Origin: Lachnospiraceae bacterium
Lineage (GTDB): Bacteria; Bacillota; Clostridia; Lachnospirales; Lachnospiraceae
Length of the DNA: 64,000 nucleotides
Assembly (NCBI GenBank): GCA_021203205.1
Contig: JAJQBQ010000001.1
Coordinates: 1 to 64,000, forward strand
Reading direction: 5' to 3'
This document shows positions 27,548-36,556 of this stretch, in pieces. The stretch's first letter is position 1, and each line of letters opens with the position of its first letter. Below the pieces are notes generated by a model. The model saw only the letters and a program-made list of their open reading frames with translations. It searched no databases and was not told where the DNA came from. Both the position numbers and the translations under genes were made by a program.

Positions 27548-28189
27548 TTAAGGAACCTGTGCGATCAGCTTGCAGATCGGATTCCCCTTTGCGGAAAATT
27601 TCTCCTCATATTCCGTCATAATATTGTCCCGGTTCAGCTCTTCATCCCCGTGGAGGTCATGCGTGCAGGCGAGGAGCGTCCAGCCGGACAGGGCAATCTC
27701 CTCCAGGGAAAAGGAAAAAAGATCGGTATTGTCCGTTTTAAATTCAATGCATCCTCCTGCCGGGAGCAGAATGCGGTAACGCGAAAGGTATTCTCTGCTG
27801 GTAAGCCGGCGCTTTGCGTGGCGGTCCTTCGGCCAGGGATCGGAAAAATTCAGGTAAATGCGGTCTGTTTCGTTCTCGCCGAACACATCGGTGATGTACT
27901 CCGCATCCATCCTCACAAAAAGAAGGTTGGGGAGAGGATTCTGTTCCTGTTTTTCCACGGCCCGGATCAGCACGCTGGAATATTTTTCGATGCCGATAAA
28001 GTTTACTTCAGGGTGCCGCATGGCGAGCTCATGGATAAATTTTCCTTTTCCCGTGCCGATCTCAATGCGGATGGGGTGGTTATTTTCAAACAGGGAGTGC
28101 CAGTTTCCTTTCCACTGTTCCGGGTTTGAAACCGTATATTCACTTTCAGCGATCATTTCCCGGGAACCGGGCACATTTTTCAGTCTCAT
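27548..28189 (-). CDS. trmB: tRNA (guanine46-N7)-methyltransferase
   Basis: TrmB makes m7G46 in tRNA variable loops. The SAM motif IEIGTGKGKFIHELA, FIGIEKYSSVL, and the signature LNFSDPWPKDRHAKRRL are present, as is the late TEYEEKF motif. The start at 28189 (MRLKNVPGSREMIAESEY) is chosen for GGAGAAAATTC upstream and similarity to the usual N-terminus. Product 213 residues. It lies upstream of tRNA-Lys on the same strand. Confidence 0.95.
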   Translation of the reverse strand: MRLKNVPGSREMIAESEYTVSNPEQWKGNWHSLFENNHPIRIEIGTGKGKFIHELAMRHPEVNFIGIEKYSSVLIRAVEKQEQNPLPNLLFVRMDAEYITDVFGENETDRIYLNFSDPWPKDRHAKRRLTSREYLSRYRILLPAGGCIEFKTDNTDLFSFSLEEIALSGWTLLACTHDLHGDEELNRDNIMTEYEEKFSAKGNPICKLIAQVP

Positions 28190-28347
28190 GAATTTTCTCC
28201 ATTGGTTACTCTGGTCTGTTTGGCAGTTGGCGGCGCTTGACAGCCGCATGTCTGCGCCTTATAATGGCGGGCAGTTTGTGACAGCCATGGCATCATAGCA
28301 TTAAAAAGAAAAGAAATCAACATATTTCATAAAGTGTTAATAGTAGT

Positions 28348-28539
28348 TACTGATTCACGGCCATCCCATGTGAGTTCATAAATCCACGACGAGCTTGCTC
28401 GTAAGGGGATTTATGAACTCACATAGGATGACTGTGTAACAGTCATCTCCCCCTCATTCGCAAAAAATTCGCTTCATTATTTATTTTTATCAAAAGCGAA
28501 TTTTTTGCGAATGAAGGGAGAGGTGGCCGTGAATCAGTA
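28348..28539. mobile_element. MITE-like element with 16-bp terminal inverted repeats and nested hairpins
   Basis: A 192-bp block begins TACTGATTCACGGCCA (28348-28363) and ends with its exact reverse complement (28524-28539). Inside are two very long hairpins: a 21-bp stem with one mismatch (28365-28385 / 28407-28427) whose loop holds ACGAGC/GCTCGT, and a stem of about 26 bp (28447-28474 / 28494-28520) whose arms contain CATTCGCAAAAAATTCGC. A small ACTGT/ACAGT hairpin lies between. There is no ORF. The element ends 21 bp before the ATG of the PLP-enzyme gene, so it probably supplies or disrupts its leader. Confidence 0.7.
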
Positions 28540-28560
28540 TCGGAAGATGGTGAAAGTATC

Positions 28561-30519
28561 ATGTATCTGCATGAAAAGCTGGAAGAATATGAAAACAACG
28601 GCCGTTACCCGATGCATATGCCGGGGCATAAGAGGCAGCTGGGGGAGAAGCCCTATGACGGCGACATCACCGAGATCGAGGGTTTTGATAACCTGCACCA
28701 CAGCGAAGGCATTCTGAAAAGCGACAGGGAAAAGGCCGCGGAATTTTACGGCGCGGGTGAAGCCAGGTTTCTGGTGAACGGAAGTACCTGCGGTGTTCTG
28801 GCGGCGATCAGCGCGGTGACGGAGTACGGGGATTCTGTTCTGCTTGGAAGAAATTCACACAAATCCGCATATCACGCCATACAGCTGCGGGGGTTGAAAG
28901 CGGAATATGTTTACCCGGACGCTTCACTGTATGAAGAATGGAGCATCGACGGACCGATTCCGCCGGAAGCGGTGAGGAAGCTTCTGGAAGAAGAAAAAGT
29001 ACAGAAACCGGAGCAGACAGGAGAAAAGGAAAAAGTCAGGGAACCGGAGCAGACAGGAGAAAAGGAAAAAGTCAGGGAGCCGGAGCGGACAGAAGAAAAG
29101 GAAAAAGCCAGGGAACCGGAGCAGTCAGAGCAAACAGATGAACTTCCTGCAGCGGAAAAGAAGTATCAGCGAAAAAAGGCGGTTTTTATCACATCACCGA
29201 CTTATGAGGGAGTGCTGTCAGATATCAGGAAAATCGCGGAAATCTGCCATGGATACGGCATACCGCTGATTGTGGATGAGGCACACGGCGCGCATCTTAA
29301 GGTGCTGGGAATGGGGGAAGATGCCGTGGAGGCCGGGGCAGATATTGTAATTTCGGGTCTTCACAAAACCATGCCTGTGCTGACGCAGGGTGCGCTGCTT
29401 CTGGTGAGCCGGGAAGCGATCCGCGACGGGCGCGTTTCTATGAAGGTGCTGGATGAATATCTTGGCATTTATGAATCCTCAAGCCCCTCCTATGTGCTGA
29501 TGGGAAGCATTTCGAGATGTGTCCACTGGCTGGACGGCAGTTATGAGATTGCCGGGCGGAACAGGGAAAAGAGTGCGCGGGAATATCGGAAGGTTTTGGG
29601 AGAAACGCGGAGGAGACTCCTGAAGATGAAGCGGTTCCGGCTGTTTCCGGAAGGAGAGCCCTCAAATGGAAGCGAAAAATATACGAATCAATTTCGTCAG
29701 TTTCCGGAAAGAGAACCGTCAGGCGGAAGTAAGTTAGAAATCGGGAAAAAGAGAGAGAATTTTATCCGAAAAAGACAGAATATGCCGCCGTATGATGCGG
29801 GAAAGCTGGTCATTTCCACAAAGGGAACGGGAATCACGGGAAATGAACTGGCGGACAGGCTGCGGGAAATGTATCAGATCGAAACAGAGATGGCCTCGGC
29901 AGATTACATCATCGCCATGACTTCCGTATTTGATACGGAAGAAGGACTGAAACATTTTGCGGACGCGATGCTGGCCTGTGATGAAGACATGAGAAAAATA
30001 CCGGCCGCAGAATCCGGGAAAACTGATGCGACAATGAAAATACGGCCTGAATCAGAACGTCTGTTTTTTAAAGTGAAAGCTGCCTCCGACGGATATGACC
30101 CGGTGCCGGAGAAAAATGTGGCGGCGGAGAAATTCCCGGAGGCTCAAATTGCCATGCCGATCGCAGATGCTCTGTCCATTGCGAGGCGTTATCCGCAAAG
30201 GGTAAAGAAAATGGATCTTTTGCTTTGGCAGAAGAAGGAAGAGAACCGTACTTTGCCGAAAGATGCAGAGAGAAAAGATGAGAATTTTTCATTTCGAAAA
30301 GGCTCTGAAAAAAAGAAAAGATGGGAGTACGGGGAAGCGGCGGTCTCCGTCGAATATATCTATGTTTATCCGCCGGGAATTCCAATCATTGCCCCGGGAG
30401 AAATAATCACAAAAGGGGTGGCAAAAAAAATTATTTGCGACTATAATAGCGGATGTGCTCTGATCGGGTGCGGGGAGGAAGAGGGAAAAATTACGGTAAA
30501 TTATATAACGGCCGAATAA
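28561..30519 (+). CDS. Orn/Lys/Arg decarboxylase-family PLP enzyme with repeat insertions
   Basis: The fold-type I PLP core is recognisable: MPGHKRQ near the start, NGSTCGVLAAISA, PTYEGVLSDIRKIAEICH, DEAHGAH and the PLP lysine in SGLHKTMPVLTQGALLL. The C-terminal YPPGIPIIAPGE is the decarboxylase signature. At 652 residues it is roughly 150 longer than similar small family members, through three charged insertions: four 12-residue repeats (EKVREPEQTGEK type, residues about 145-192), two FR.FPE.EPS.GS copies (about 360-395), and a Lys/Glu/Arg stretch near 560-585. It could decarboxylate lysine, arginine or ornithine; substrate unknown. The ribosome site is weak. Confidence 0.85.
   Translation: MYLHEKLEEYENNGRYPMHMPGHKRQLGEKPYDGDITEIEGFDNLHHSEGILKSDREKAAEFYGAGEARFLVNGSTCGVLAAISAVTEYGDSVLLGRNSHKSAYHAIQLRGLKAEYVYPDASLYEEWSIDGPIPPEAVRKLLEEEKVQKPEQTGEKEKVREPEQTGEKEKVREPERTEEKEKAREPEQSEQTDELPAAEKKYQRKKAVFITSPTYEGVLSDIRKIAEICHGYGIPLIVDEAHGAHLKVLGMGEDAVEAGADIVISGLHKTMPVLTQGALLLVSREAIRDGRVSMKVLDEYLGIYESSSPSYVLMGSISRCVHWLDGSYEIAGRNREKSAREYRKVLGETRRRLLKMKRFRLFPEGEPSNGSEKYTNQFRQFPEREPSGGSKLEIGKKRENFIRKRQNMPPYDAGKLVISTKGTGITGNELADRLREMYQIETEMASADYIIAMTSVFDTEEGLKHFADAMLACDEDMRKIPAAESGKTDATMKIRPESERLFFKVKAASDGYDPVPEKNVAAEKFPEAQIAMPIADALSIARRYPQRVKKMDLLLWQKKEENRTLPKDAERKDENFSFRKGSEKKKRWEYGEAAVSVEYIYVYPPGIPIIAPGEIITKGVAKKIICDYNSGCALIGCGEEEGKITVNYITAE
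28993..29136 (+). repeat. 36-bp in-frame tandem repeat, four copies
   Basis: Units at 28993, 29029, 29065 and 29101, each 36 bp and nearly identical (GAAAAAGTCAGGGAACCGGA core), encode a 12-residue charged repeat inside the PLP enzyme, between the large-domain strands. The high nucleotide identity implies recent expansion. Confidence 0.9.
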
Positions 30520-30642
30520 TACCTCATGCCCGCTGCGCGACACTATCCGGAAAAAAGCCGATGGATCCCAGAGCAAAGAAGATGAGAAGCATTTTCTTCG
30601 GTAATGATTTTGCAGCATAATATCCAAAACGGAGAAGACGGT

Positions 30643-31218
30643 ATGATTTACCTTATCATGGGAAAGAGTTCCACAGGGAAAGATACGATATTTGAAGAGA
30701 TGCTCGCGGATACGTCTGCAGACATCCGCCGAATGGTCGGCTACACGACGAGGCCGAAACGCAGCCATGAGATGGACGGGCGCGAATATTTTTTTGTGAG
30801 CAGGGAAAAAATGCTGGAGCTGGAAGCGCAGAAAAAGGTGATTGAGCGGCGCACCTACCATACGGTTCACGGAGACTGGGATTATTTTACCGTGGACGAC
30901 GGAAGTGTTGCGGATAACGGACGGTACCTGTACATCGGCACGCTCGATTCTTATGTGAAGCTGCGCGATTATTATGGGGAGGAGAAGGTGCGGCCGGTTT
31001 ACATCGAGGTGGAGGATGGGAAGCGGCTGTCCCGGGCCCTGAAACGTGAGATGGAGCAGGAAAAACCAAAGTACGCGGAACTGTGCCGGAGGTATCTGGC
31101 GGATGAGGCGGACTTCTCGGAGGAAAACCTGAGACGCTGCGGCATCCGGAAAAGGTATCAAAACAACGGAAATTTAAGTGACTGCATGGATGAGATAAAG
31201 AAGGATATCTGCGGTTGA
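30643..31218 (+). CDS. guanylate kinase-like protein
   Basis: The protein (191 residues) has the guanylate kinase layout: P-loop GKSSTGKDT near residue 7, the GMP-binding region VGYTTRPKRSHEMDGREYFFV, and a C-terminal helical region. The P-loop differs from classical GPSGAGKG(T/S), so it may be a paralog rather than the essential Gmk. The start at 30643 has GGAGAAGACGGT upstream; an earlier in-frame ATG at 30604 lacks a site. It precedes holB by 33 bp. Confidence 0.85.
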   Translation: MIYLIMGKSSTGKDTIFEEMLADTSADIRRMVGYTTRPKRSHEMDGREYFFVSREKMLELEAQKKVIERRTYHTVHGDWDYFTVDDGSVADNGRYLYIGTLDSYVKLRDYYGEEKVRPVYIEVEDGKRLSRALKREMEQEKPKYAELCRRYLADEADFSEENLRRCGIRKRYQNNGNLSDCMDEIKKDICG

Positions 31219-31251
31219 TCTTAATTCGTAGATAAACAATGAGGAAAATAA

Positions 31252-32307
31252 ATGGCCGGTTTTTCAGAAGTTTTGGGACAGGAGCATATTAAGGAGCATT
31301 TTCAGCGTGCCGTGCAGCGCCGGAGGGTAGCGCACGCCTATCTGATCGAGGGTGAGGAAGGCATGGGAAAGCGGATGGTTGCCCGGGCCGCGGCCATGGC
31401 GATCCAGTGTGAACGCCAGGATGGCTTCGCCTGCGGCGAATGCTTAAGCTGCCGCCAGATGATGACCGGAAAACAGCCGGATGTGCGCGAAATCGTGCAC
31501 GAAAAACCAAATGTACTGAAAATTGATGAGGTCAGGGAACAGTTGGTGCAGGACATGCCGGTTCGCCCCTACGCAAATGCCCACAAGATTTATATCGTCC
31601 CGGATGCGGATAAGATGAACCCGCAGGCGCAGAACGCGATCTTAAAAACGATCGAAGAACCGCCGCCGTACGGAATTATCTTTCTTCTGGTGAAAAACCG
31701 TTTTCTGATGACGGAGACTGTGCGCTCCCGCTGCGTAAAGATGACACTGCATCCTCTGTCGGATGCTGTGATTGTGGATTATCTGATGCAGAAGTGCGGT
31801 GTGACGGATTACCGCGCAGAAGAAGTGGCGGCTTTTGCCGGAGGAAACCTGGGAAAAGCGGTGCGCCTTGCAAACGGGGACGGTTTCTTTGAACTTAAGA
31901 ACAAGGTCGTCTCCGTGATGAAGAAGCTTCCGAAGCTGAGTGATTGGGAGACAGAGGGCGAGGCAAAGAATATCACACAGCAAAAGGAAGATATTCCGGA
32001 GTTTCTGAATCTCTGCGAGCTCTGGTTCCGGGATGTACTTTATGTAAAGTCAGCCGGCGATGTTTCGGGAGTTCATTTTACGGAGGAAAAGGAACTTTTA
32101 AAACAGTACGCCGAAAACGAATCCTGGCGGGGTATTCAGGAAAATCTGGAGCGAATCGCAGAAGAGAGAGTCAGAATTTCATCCAATGTGAACACGGACG
32201 CAGGCATGGAGCTGATGCTGATGGGGATGAAGGATGGAATGAAGGATGAAAATATAAAAGCAGGATATGTTTCCGAAAAGGAAAGACGAAATTGGAGGAA
32301 TGGTTGA
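31252..32307 (+). CDS. holB: DNA polymerase III delta' subunit
   Basis: HolB is the clamp-loader delta' subunit. It shows the AAA+ start FSEVLGQEHIKEHFQRAV, P-loop GEEGMGKR, the zinc-type Cys cluster CGECLSCRQ, and KIDEVREQLVQDM and ILKTIEEPPPYGIIFLL motifs. Length 351 is normal. Its 3' end nearly abuts the ricT start, a conserved Firmicute pairing (holB-ricT-trmN6-rsmI). Confidence 0.95.
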   Translation: MAGFSEVLGQEHIKEHFQRAVQRRRVAHAYLIEGEEGMGKRMVARAAAMAIQCERQDGFACGECLSCRQMMTGKQPDVREIVHEKPNVLKIDEVREQLVQDMPVRPYANAHKIYIVPDADKMNPQAQNAILKTIEEPPPYGIIFLLVKNRFLMTETVRSRCVKMTLHPLSDAVIVDYLMQKCGVTDYRAEEVAAFAGGNLGKAVRLANGDGFFELKNKVVSVMKKLPKLSDWETEGEAKNITQQKEDIPEFLNLCELWFRDVLYVKSAGDVSGVHFTEEKELLKQYAENESWRGIQENLERIAEERVRISSNVNTDAGMELMLMGMKDGMKDENIKAGYVSEKERRNWRNG

Positions 32308-32311
32308 AACT

Positions 32312-33223
32312 ATGGCTAAAGTGATCAGCGTGAGATTTCGCACGGCAGGAAAGATTTATTATTTTTCGCCGGGCGATTATGAGATAAAGACGGGAGACCA
32401 TGTGATCGTGGAGACGATCCGCGGAGTGGAGTACGGAAAAGTGGCGGTCGGCTTACATGAAGTCGACGATGAAGAGGTTGTGCAGCCTTTAAAAAAGATC
32501 ATCCGCCCGGCGACACCGGAAGACGACCGGATTTATGAGGAGAATAAGAAGCGCAGCCGGGATGCGTACGACATCTGTCTGGAAAAAATCGCGAAGCGCG
32601 GGCTGGCAATGAAGCTGGTGGACGCAGAGTATACCTTTGACGGAAACAAGGTTTTGTTTTACTTTACCGCAGACGGACGCATCGATTTCCGCGAGCTTGT
32701 AAAGGATCTGGCGGCGGTCTTTCGCACCCGGATCGAGCTGCGCCAGATCGGCGTGCGCGATGAGGCGAAGGCGATGGGCGGCTACAGCACATGCGGCAGG
32801 CCTCTGTGCTGCGCCAGCTATATGCCGGAATTTGTGCCCGTGTCCATTCGAATGGCGAAGGAGCAGAATCTGTCACTGAATCCTACGAAAATATCGGGTG
32901 TCTGCGGCCGCCTGATGTGCTGCCTGAAAAACGAGCAGGACACCTACGAATGGCTGAATTCCAAGCTGCCGAATATCGGAGAAACTGTCACAACGTATGA
33001 CGGTTACAAAGGAGAGGTTCAGAGCGTGAGTGTGCTCCGCCAGCGGGTAAATGTGATCGTGACGGAGAACGATGAGAAAGAAATTCGGGAATATACTACC
33101 GCGCAGCTGAAATTCCGGCCGAAACGGCGCCGAGACCACGGGCAGGGCGCGGAGGATGAGACAAAGGAGATCAAACAGCTCGAGGCGCTCGAAAAGAAGG
33201 AACGGAAGAAGACGAGAGAATAG
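32312..33223 (+). CDS. ricT: PSP1-domain regulatory iron-sulfur protein RicT (YaaT)
   Basis: RicT (YaaT) works with RicA and RicF in B. subtilis, stimulating RNase Y mRNA processing and phosphorelay regulation. The PSP1 domain is complete: MAKVISVRFRTAGKIYYF, IELRQIGVRDEAKAMGG, then cysteine clusters CGRPLCC and CGRLMCC, which bind Fe-S. The start at 32312 is preferred (GGAGG about 12 bases upstream; in-frame ATG at 32300 also possible). A basic and acidic tail ends the 303-residue protein. Confidence 0.94.
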   Translation: MAKVISVRFRTAGKIYYFSPGDYEIKTGDHVIVETIRGVEYGKVAVGLHEVDDEEVVQPLKKIIRPATPEDDRIYEENKKRSRDAYDICLEKIAKRGLAMKLVDAEYTFDGNKVLFYFTADGRIDFRELVKDLAAVFRTRIELRQIGVRDEAKAMGGYSTCGRPLCCASYMPEFVPVSIRMAKEQNLSLNPTKISGVCGRLMCCLKNEQDTYEWLNSKLPNIGETVTTYDGYKGEVQSVSVLRQRVNVIVTENDEKEIREYTTAQLKFRPKRRRDHGQGAEDETKEIKQLEALEKKERKKTRE

Positions 33224-33346
33224 GAAACAGACAGAATGGATGATTTTTTGAAGGCATATTTGCCGAAAATCATCGGTTTTGACATCAAAATCAACTTTTT
33301 ATGAATCAGCAGCTATATAAGGATGCAGAGCAGAAAACGGGATTAT

Positions 33347-34141
33347 ATGACAGAAAACAGAGTGAGATCAGACGGGAAAGAGGAGAGAATATCAGAATTT
33401 GAGGAAGAAGATATCCTGAAGCCTGGAGAGCGGATCGATGATCTGGAGCGAAACGGATATCACATCATTCAGAACCCGGGAAAGTTCTGTTTTGGCATGG
33501 ATGCGGTGCTGCTTTCCGGATTTGCGAAGGCATTTGCCGGGGAGCAGGTGCTGGATCTGGGAACCGGGACGGGTATTGTGCCGATTTTGATGGAGGCAAA
33601 GACCGGGGCTTCTCACCTTACCGGGCTGGAAATACAGCCGGAGAGCGCCGATATGGCGAGGCGGAGCGTTCAACTGAACCGTCTGGAAGAAAAAATCACC
33701 ATTCTGGAGGGAGATTTAAAAGAAGCGTCAAAACTGTTTTCTCAGGCATCGCTGGATGTGGTCACCGTGAATCCGCCCTACATGGCTTCGGGGGGCGGGC
33801 TGAAGAACCCGGAATCCGCGAAGGCAATCGCCAGACACGAAATATTGTGTACGCTGCGCGATGTGGTGCGGGAGAGCGCGAAGGTTTTAAAAAGCGGAGG
33901 AAGATTCTACATGGTACACCGGCCCTACCGGCTGGTCGAGCAGATCGAACTCCTGAAAGAATACCGTCTGGAACCGAAGAGGATGAAATTTGTGCATCCC
34001 TATGTGGATCGCGAGGCAAACATGGTTCTGATCGAGGCCGTAAAGGACGGCGGCAGCCAGATGACGGTGGAAGCGCCGGTCATCGTGTTTGATGAGAACG
34101 GAAAATATACGAAGCAGATTACGGAGACGTATGGTTATTGA
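33347..34141 (+). CDS. trmN6: tRNA1(Val) (adenine37-N6)-methyltransferase family
   Basis: This class I SAM methyltransferase has LDLGTGTGIVPILM (SAM motif) and the N6-adenine catalytic motif VNPPYMASGGG. It matches the YabB/TrmN6 family found between ricT and rsmI in Firmicutes. The upstream region has an in-frame ATG at 33323, but that codon directly abuts its AAGG, so 33347 is preferred with moderate certainty. The 3' end overlaps rsmI by 11 bp. Confidence 0.88.
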   Translation: MTENRVRSDGKEERISEFEEEDILKPGERIDDLERNGYHIIQNPGKFCFGMDAVLLSGFAKAFAGEQVLDLGTGTGIVPILMEAKTGASHLTGLEIQPESADMARRSVQLNRLEEKITILEGDLKEASKLFSQASLDVVTVNPPYMASGGGLKNPESAKAIARHEILCTLRDVVRESAKVLKSGGRFYMVHRPYRLVEQIELLKEYRLEPKRMKFVHPYVDREANMVLIEAVKDGGSQMTVEAPVIVFDENGKYTKQITETYGY

Positions 34142-35099
34142 AAATTTAAACAGAGAGCCGGAAAAACAGAAAATGAGTGAGTTGTCAGAAGGAGAAACGG
34201 AAGAAAAGAGAGAGGATGAGAGGAAAAGCGCGGAATCGGAAGTAAATGGTTCGGCAGGTGACCTGGGAATGCTGTATCTGTGTGCGACTCCCATCGGAAA
34301 CCTGGGCGACATCACGCTGCGGGTGCTGGAAACGCTGAAAACAGTCGATTTGATCGCGGCGGAGGACACGCGCCATACGATACACCTGTTAAATCATTTT
34401 GAAATCAAGACACCGATGACGAGTTATCATGAATATAACAAATATGAAAAGGCGGATATTCTCGTAAAAAAGATGCAGCAGGGCGCAAAAGTGGCGCTGG
34501 TGACCGATGCGGGCACACCGGGCATTTCGGATCCGGGCGAGGAGCTGGTAAAGCGAAGCATTGCCGCCGGAGTGAGGGTGACATCTCTGCCGGGACCGGC
34601 GGCCTGCATCACGGCGCTGACCATGTCGGGGCTTTCTACAAGACGGTTTGCGTTTGAGGCATTTCTGACGGCGGATAAGAAGGAGCGGAAACAGATTCTG
34701 GAGGAGATGAAGCGGGAAACGCGAACCATGATTCTCTATGAGGCGCCGCACCACCTGAAAAATACGGTTGAAGAGCTGCTGAATGCGCTCGGCGACCGGA
34801 CGGTCACCGTCTGCAGGGAACTCACGAAGATTCACGAATCCGCCGAAATGTGGAAGCTGTCCTCATACCTGGAATTTTTGGGTGAAAACGAGCCGCGCGG
34901 CGAGTATGTACTGGTAATAGAAGGAAAACCGGTGGAGGAGTTGCGGAAAGAAGAAATTCAAAAATGGGAGGAACTTTCTGTGGAAGAACACATGGCATAC
35001 TATGAGAGCGAAGGTTATACACAAAAGGAAGCGATGAAGCTGGTGGCAAAAGACCGCGGGGTGTCGAAGCGGGAAATTTATCAGCAGATGAAGGTGTGA
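34131..35099 (+). CDS. rsmI: 16S rRNA (cytidine1402-2'-O)-methyltransferase
   Basis: RsmI methylates the ribose of C1402 in the ribosomal decoding centre. It shows LYLCATPIGNLGDITLRVLE, AAEDTRHT, VTDAGTPGISDPG and SLPGPAACITALTMSG, and a C-terminal YTQKEAMKLVAKDRGVSKREIYQ region. The ATG at 34131 has GGAG upstream and overlaps the trmN6 stop. About 45 charged residues precede the catalytic domain, longer than usual; an internal start at 34173 is possible. Confidence 0.94.
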   Translation: MVIENLNREPEKQKMSELSEGETEEKREDERKSAESEVNGSAGDLGMLYLCATPIGNLGDITLRVLETLKTVDLIAAEDTRHTIHLLNHFEIKTPMTSYHEYNKYEKADILVKKMQQGAKVALVTDAGTPGISDPGEELVKRSIAAGVRVTSLPGPAACITALTMSGLSTRRFAFEAFLTADKKERKQILEEMKRETRTMILYEAPHHLKNTVEELLNALGDRTVTVCRELTKIHESAEMWKLSSYLEFLGENEPRGEYVLVIEGKPVEELRKEEIQKWEELSVEEHMAYYESEGYTQKEAMKLVAKDRGVSKREIYQQMKV

Positions 35100-35224
35100 A
35101 TTACAAATATGACGCAAGGGGAGATGGAGTAAACGTTTCTCGATGACTCCTGAGCGAGGAGAAATCTGTGTGTCCACCTTTTGTTGCTTGAATTGTAAAT
35201 ATTATAGGAGGTAAGGATTCGTAG

Positions 35225-36514
35225 ATGACGGAAAAATTACTGATTTGTGTGCTGCTTCTTCCGCTCGTCGCGGCACTTGCAATCATTTGTTTGTGGGATT
35301 TGAGGAGACAAAAGGAACTGAGAATCGTGACCTGCGGGACGCTTACAGTCATGGCGGTACTTCTGTGGTATCTCGCGATTACCGGGCGGGGAACGGAGAC
35401 ACTGACCCTTTTTTCCCTCACGGAAGACTTTGCGGTAACCTTTGCGGCAGAACTGTTCGGCAGGTATTTTGCCGCAGTGGCAGTCACGGCCTGGGCGGGA
35501 GTTGAAGTATTTTTAAGTGTATGTCTGGAACCAGGGAAACATGAGCCGCGGTTTTTTATATGCACCCTGCTCATATCCTGTACGGTAACAGGGCTCTCTT
35601 ACGCCGCGAACTTCATGACCATGTTTCTGTTTTTCGAGGCAACCATCTTCCTGTTTTTCCCTCTGATTATGCATTACCAGACGGAAGCCTCAGCCGAGGC
35701 AGGGAGACGATATTTTCTCGGTGCATTCTTAAGCGGACTGGTTGCCCTCATGGGAGCATGCTGTTTTTCCATGTATGTATCGGATCTGGGGTTTGTGTCG
35801 GGCGGTGCGCTGGATGCCACCTTTGCCGGGGGCAAAAACAGGATCGTGATACTGATCTCCGCGGCTCTCATGGTTGCCGGTTTCGGTATGTTTTCCCATG
35901 TCGTTTCGGAGTGCGGCTGGCTGCCTGGGGTGGAGCGTGATATTCCGGTCACGGTTCAGGCGCAGAGCGCCGGTGTGATCGCAAACCTCGGCGTGTTTGC
36001 AGCGGTTCGAAGCGTGTATTACCTGGTTGGTGCGGACTATCTTTTCGGAAGCGGGGCGCAGGTTTTTCTGATTCTGTTTGCGGTACTGATGTCCGGCGCG
36101 GGAATTTTTCTTATGTGGAGGACAGGCAACCGCGAGGATATAAGGCTTGGCCGGATAGAACCGGAGAAAAGGCAAAAAATGACATCCGACGGGGAAACCG
36201 GGATAATATCCGATGGAGAACCGGGAAAAGAAACGAAGAAAAAGCGGAAAATGACATCCGACAGAAAAGCAGGGATGGTATCTGACGGAGAAACTGTGAA
36301 AAAACAGGAAAGTACATCTGACGGAAAAACGGAAAAAAAATCAGAGGCAAAACAGAGTGGAAGAATGCTCTATATCGTTCTGAATCAGTCCGGTTATGCT
36401 TTCCTTCTGCTGGCAATATTTCAGCCGGTCGGGCTTTATCTGGCGCTGGGCTATGCGGCGGTACATATGCTGATGGCGATCCTGATTCCGCTTTATACTT
36501 TGATGAAGGATTGA
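35225..36514 (+). CDS. complex I/Mrp-type proton-translocating membrane subunit homolog (first of a pair)
   Basis: The protein has about ten to twelve hydrophobic helices and the architecture of NuoL/M/N and MrpD antiporter subunits. The TM5-like FFEATIFLFFPL keeps the glutamate, but the HTWLPDAH-like box reads GWLPGVERDIPVTVQAQSAG and the usual lysines around TM7-8 appear absent. Residues about 300-378 form a hydrophilic insert with repeated MTSDGETG-type motifs, followed by further helices. No other complex I or Mrp genes are adjacent except the next one. GGAGG precedes the ATG. Function uncertain: a residual ion-transport or membrane adaptor protein. Confidence 0.75.
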   Translation: MTEKLLICVLLLPLVAALAIICLWDLRRQKELRIVTCGTLTVMAVLLWYLAITGRGTETLTLFSLTEDFAVTFAAELFGRYFAAVAVTAWAGVEVFLSVCLEPGKHEPRFFICTLLISCTVTGLSYAANFMTMFLFFEATIFLFFPLIMHYQTEASAEAGRRYFLGAFLSGLVALMGACCFSMYVSDLGFVSGGALDATFAGGKNRIVILISAALMVAGFGMFSHVVSECGWLPGVERDIPVTVQAQSAGVIANLGVFAAVRSVYYLVGADYLFGSGAQVFLILFAVLMSGAGIFLMWRTGNREDIRLGRIEPEKRQKMTSDGETGIISDGEPGKETKKKRKMTSDRKAGMVSDGETVKKQESTSDGKTEKKSEAKQSGRMLYIVLNQSGYAFLLLAIFQPVGLYLALGYAAVHMLMAILIPLYTLMKD

Positions 36515-36556
36515 GTATTTTTAAACTATTACGAAAAGCATAAATTGGAGGCACAA

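Noticed and set aside
28155-28168. Noc-binding-like site ATTTCCCGGGAACC
   Set aside because: 12 of 14 matches but inside trmB, single, and no Noc gene is seen in the window.
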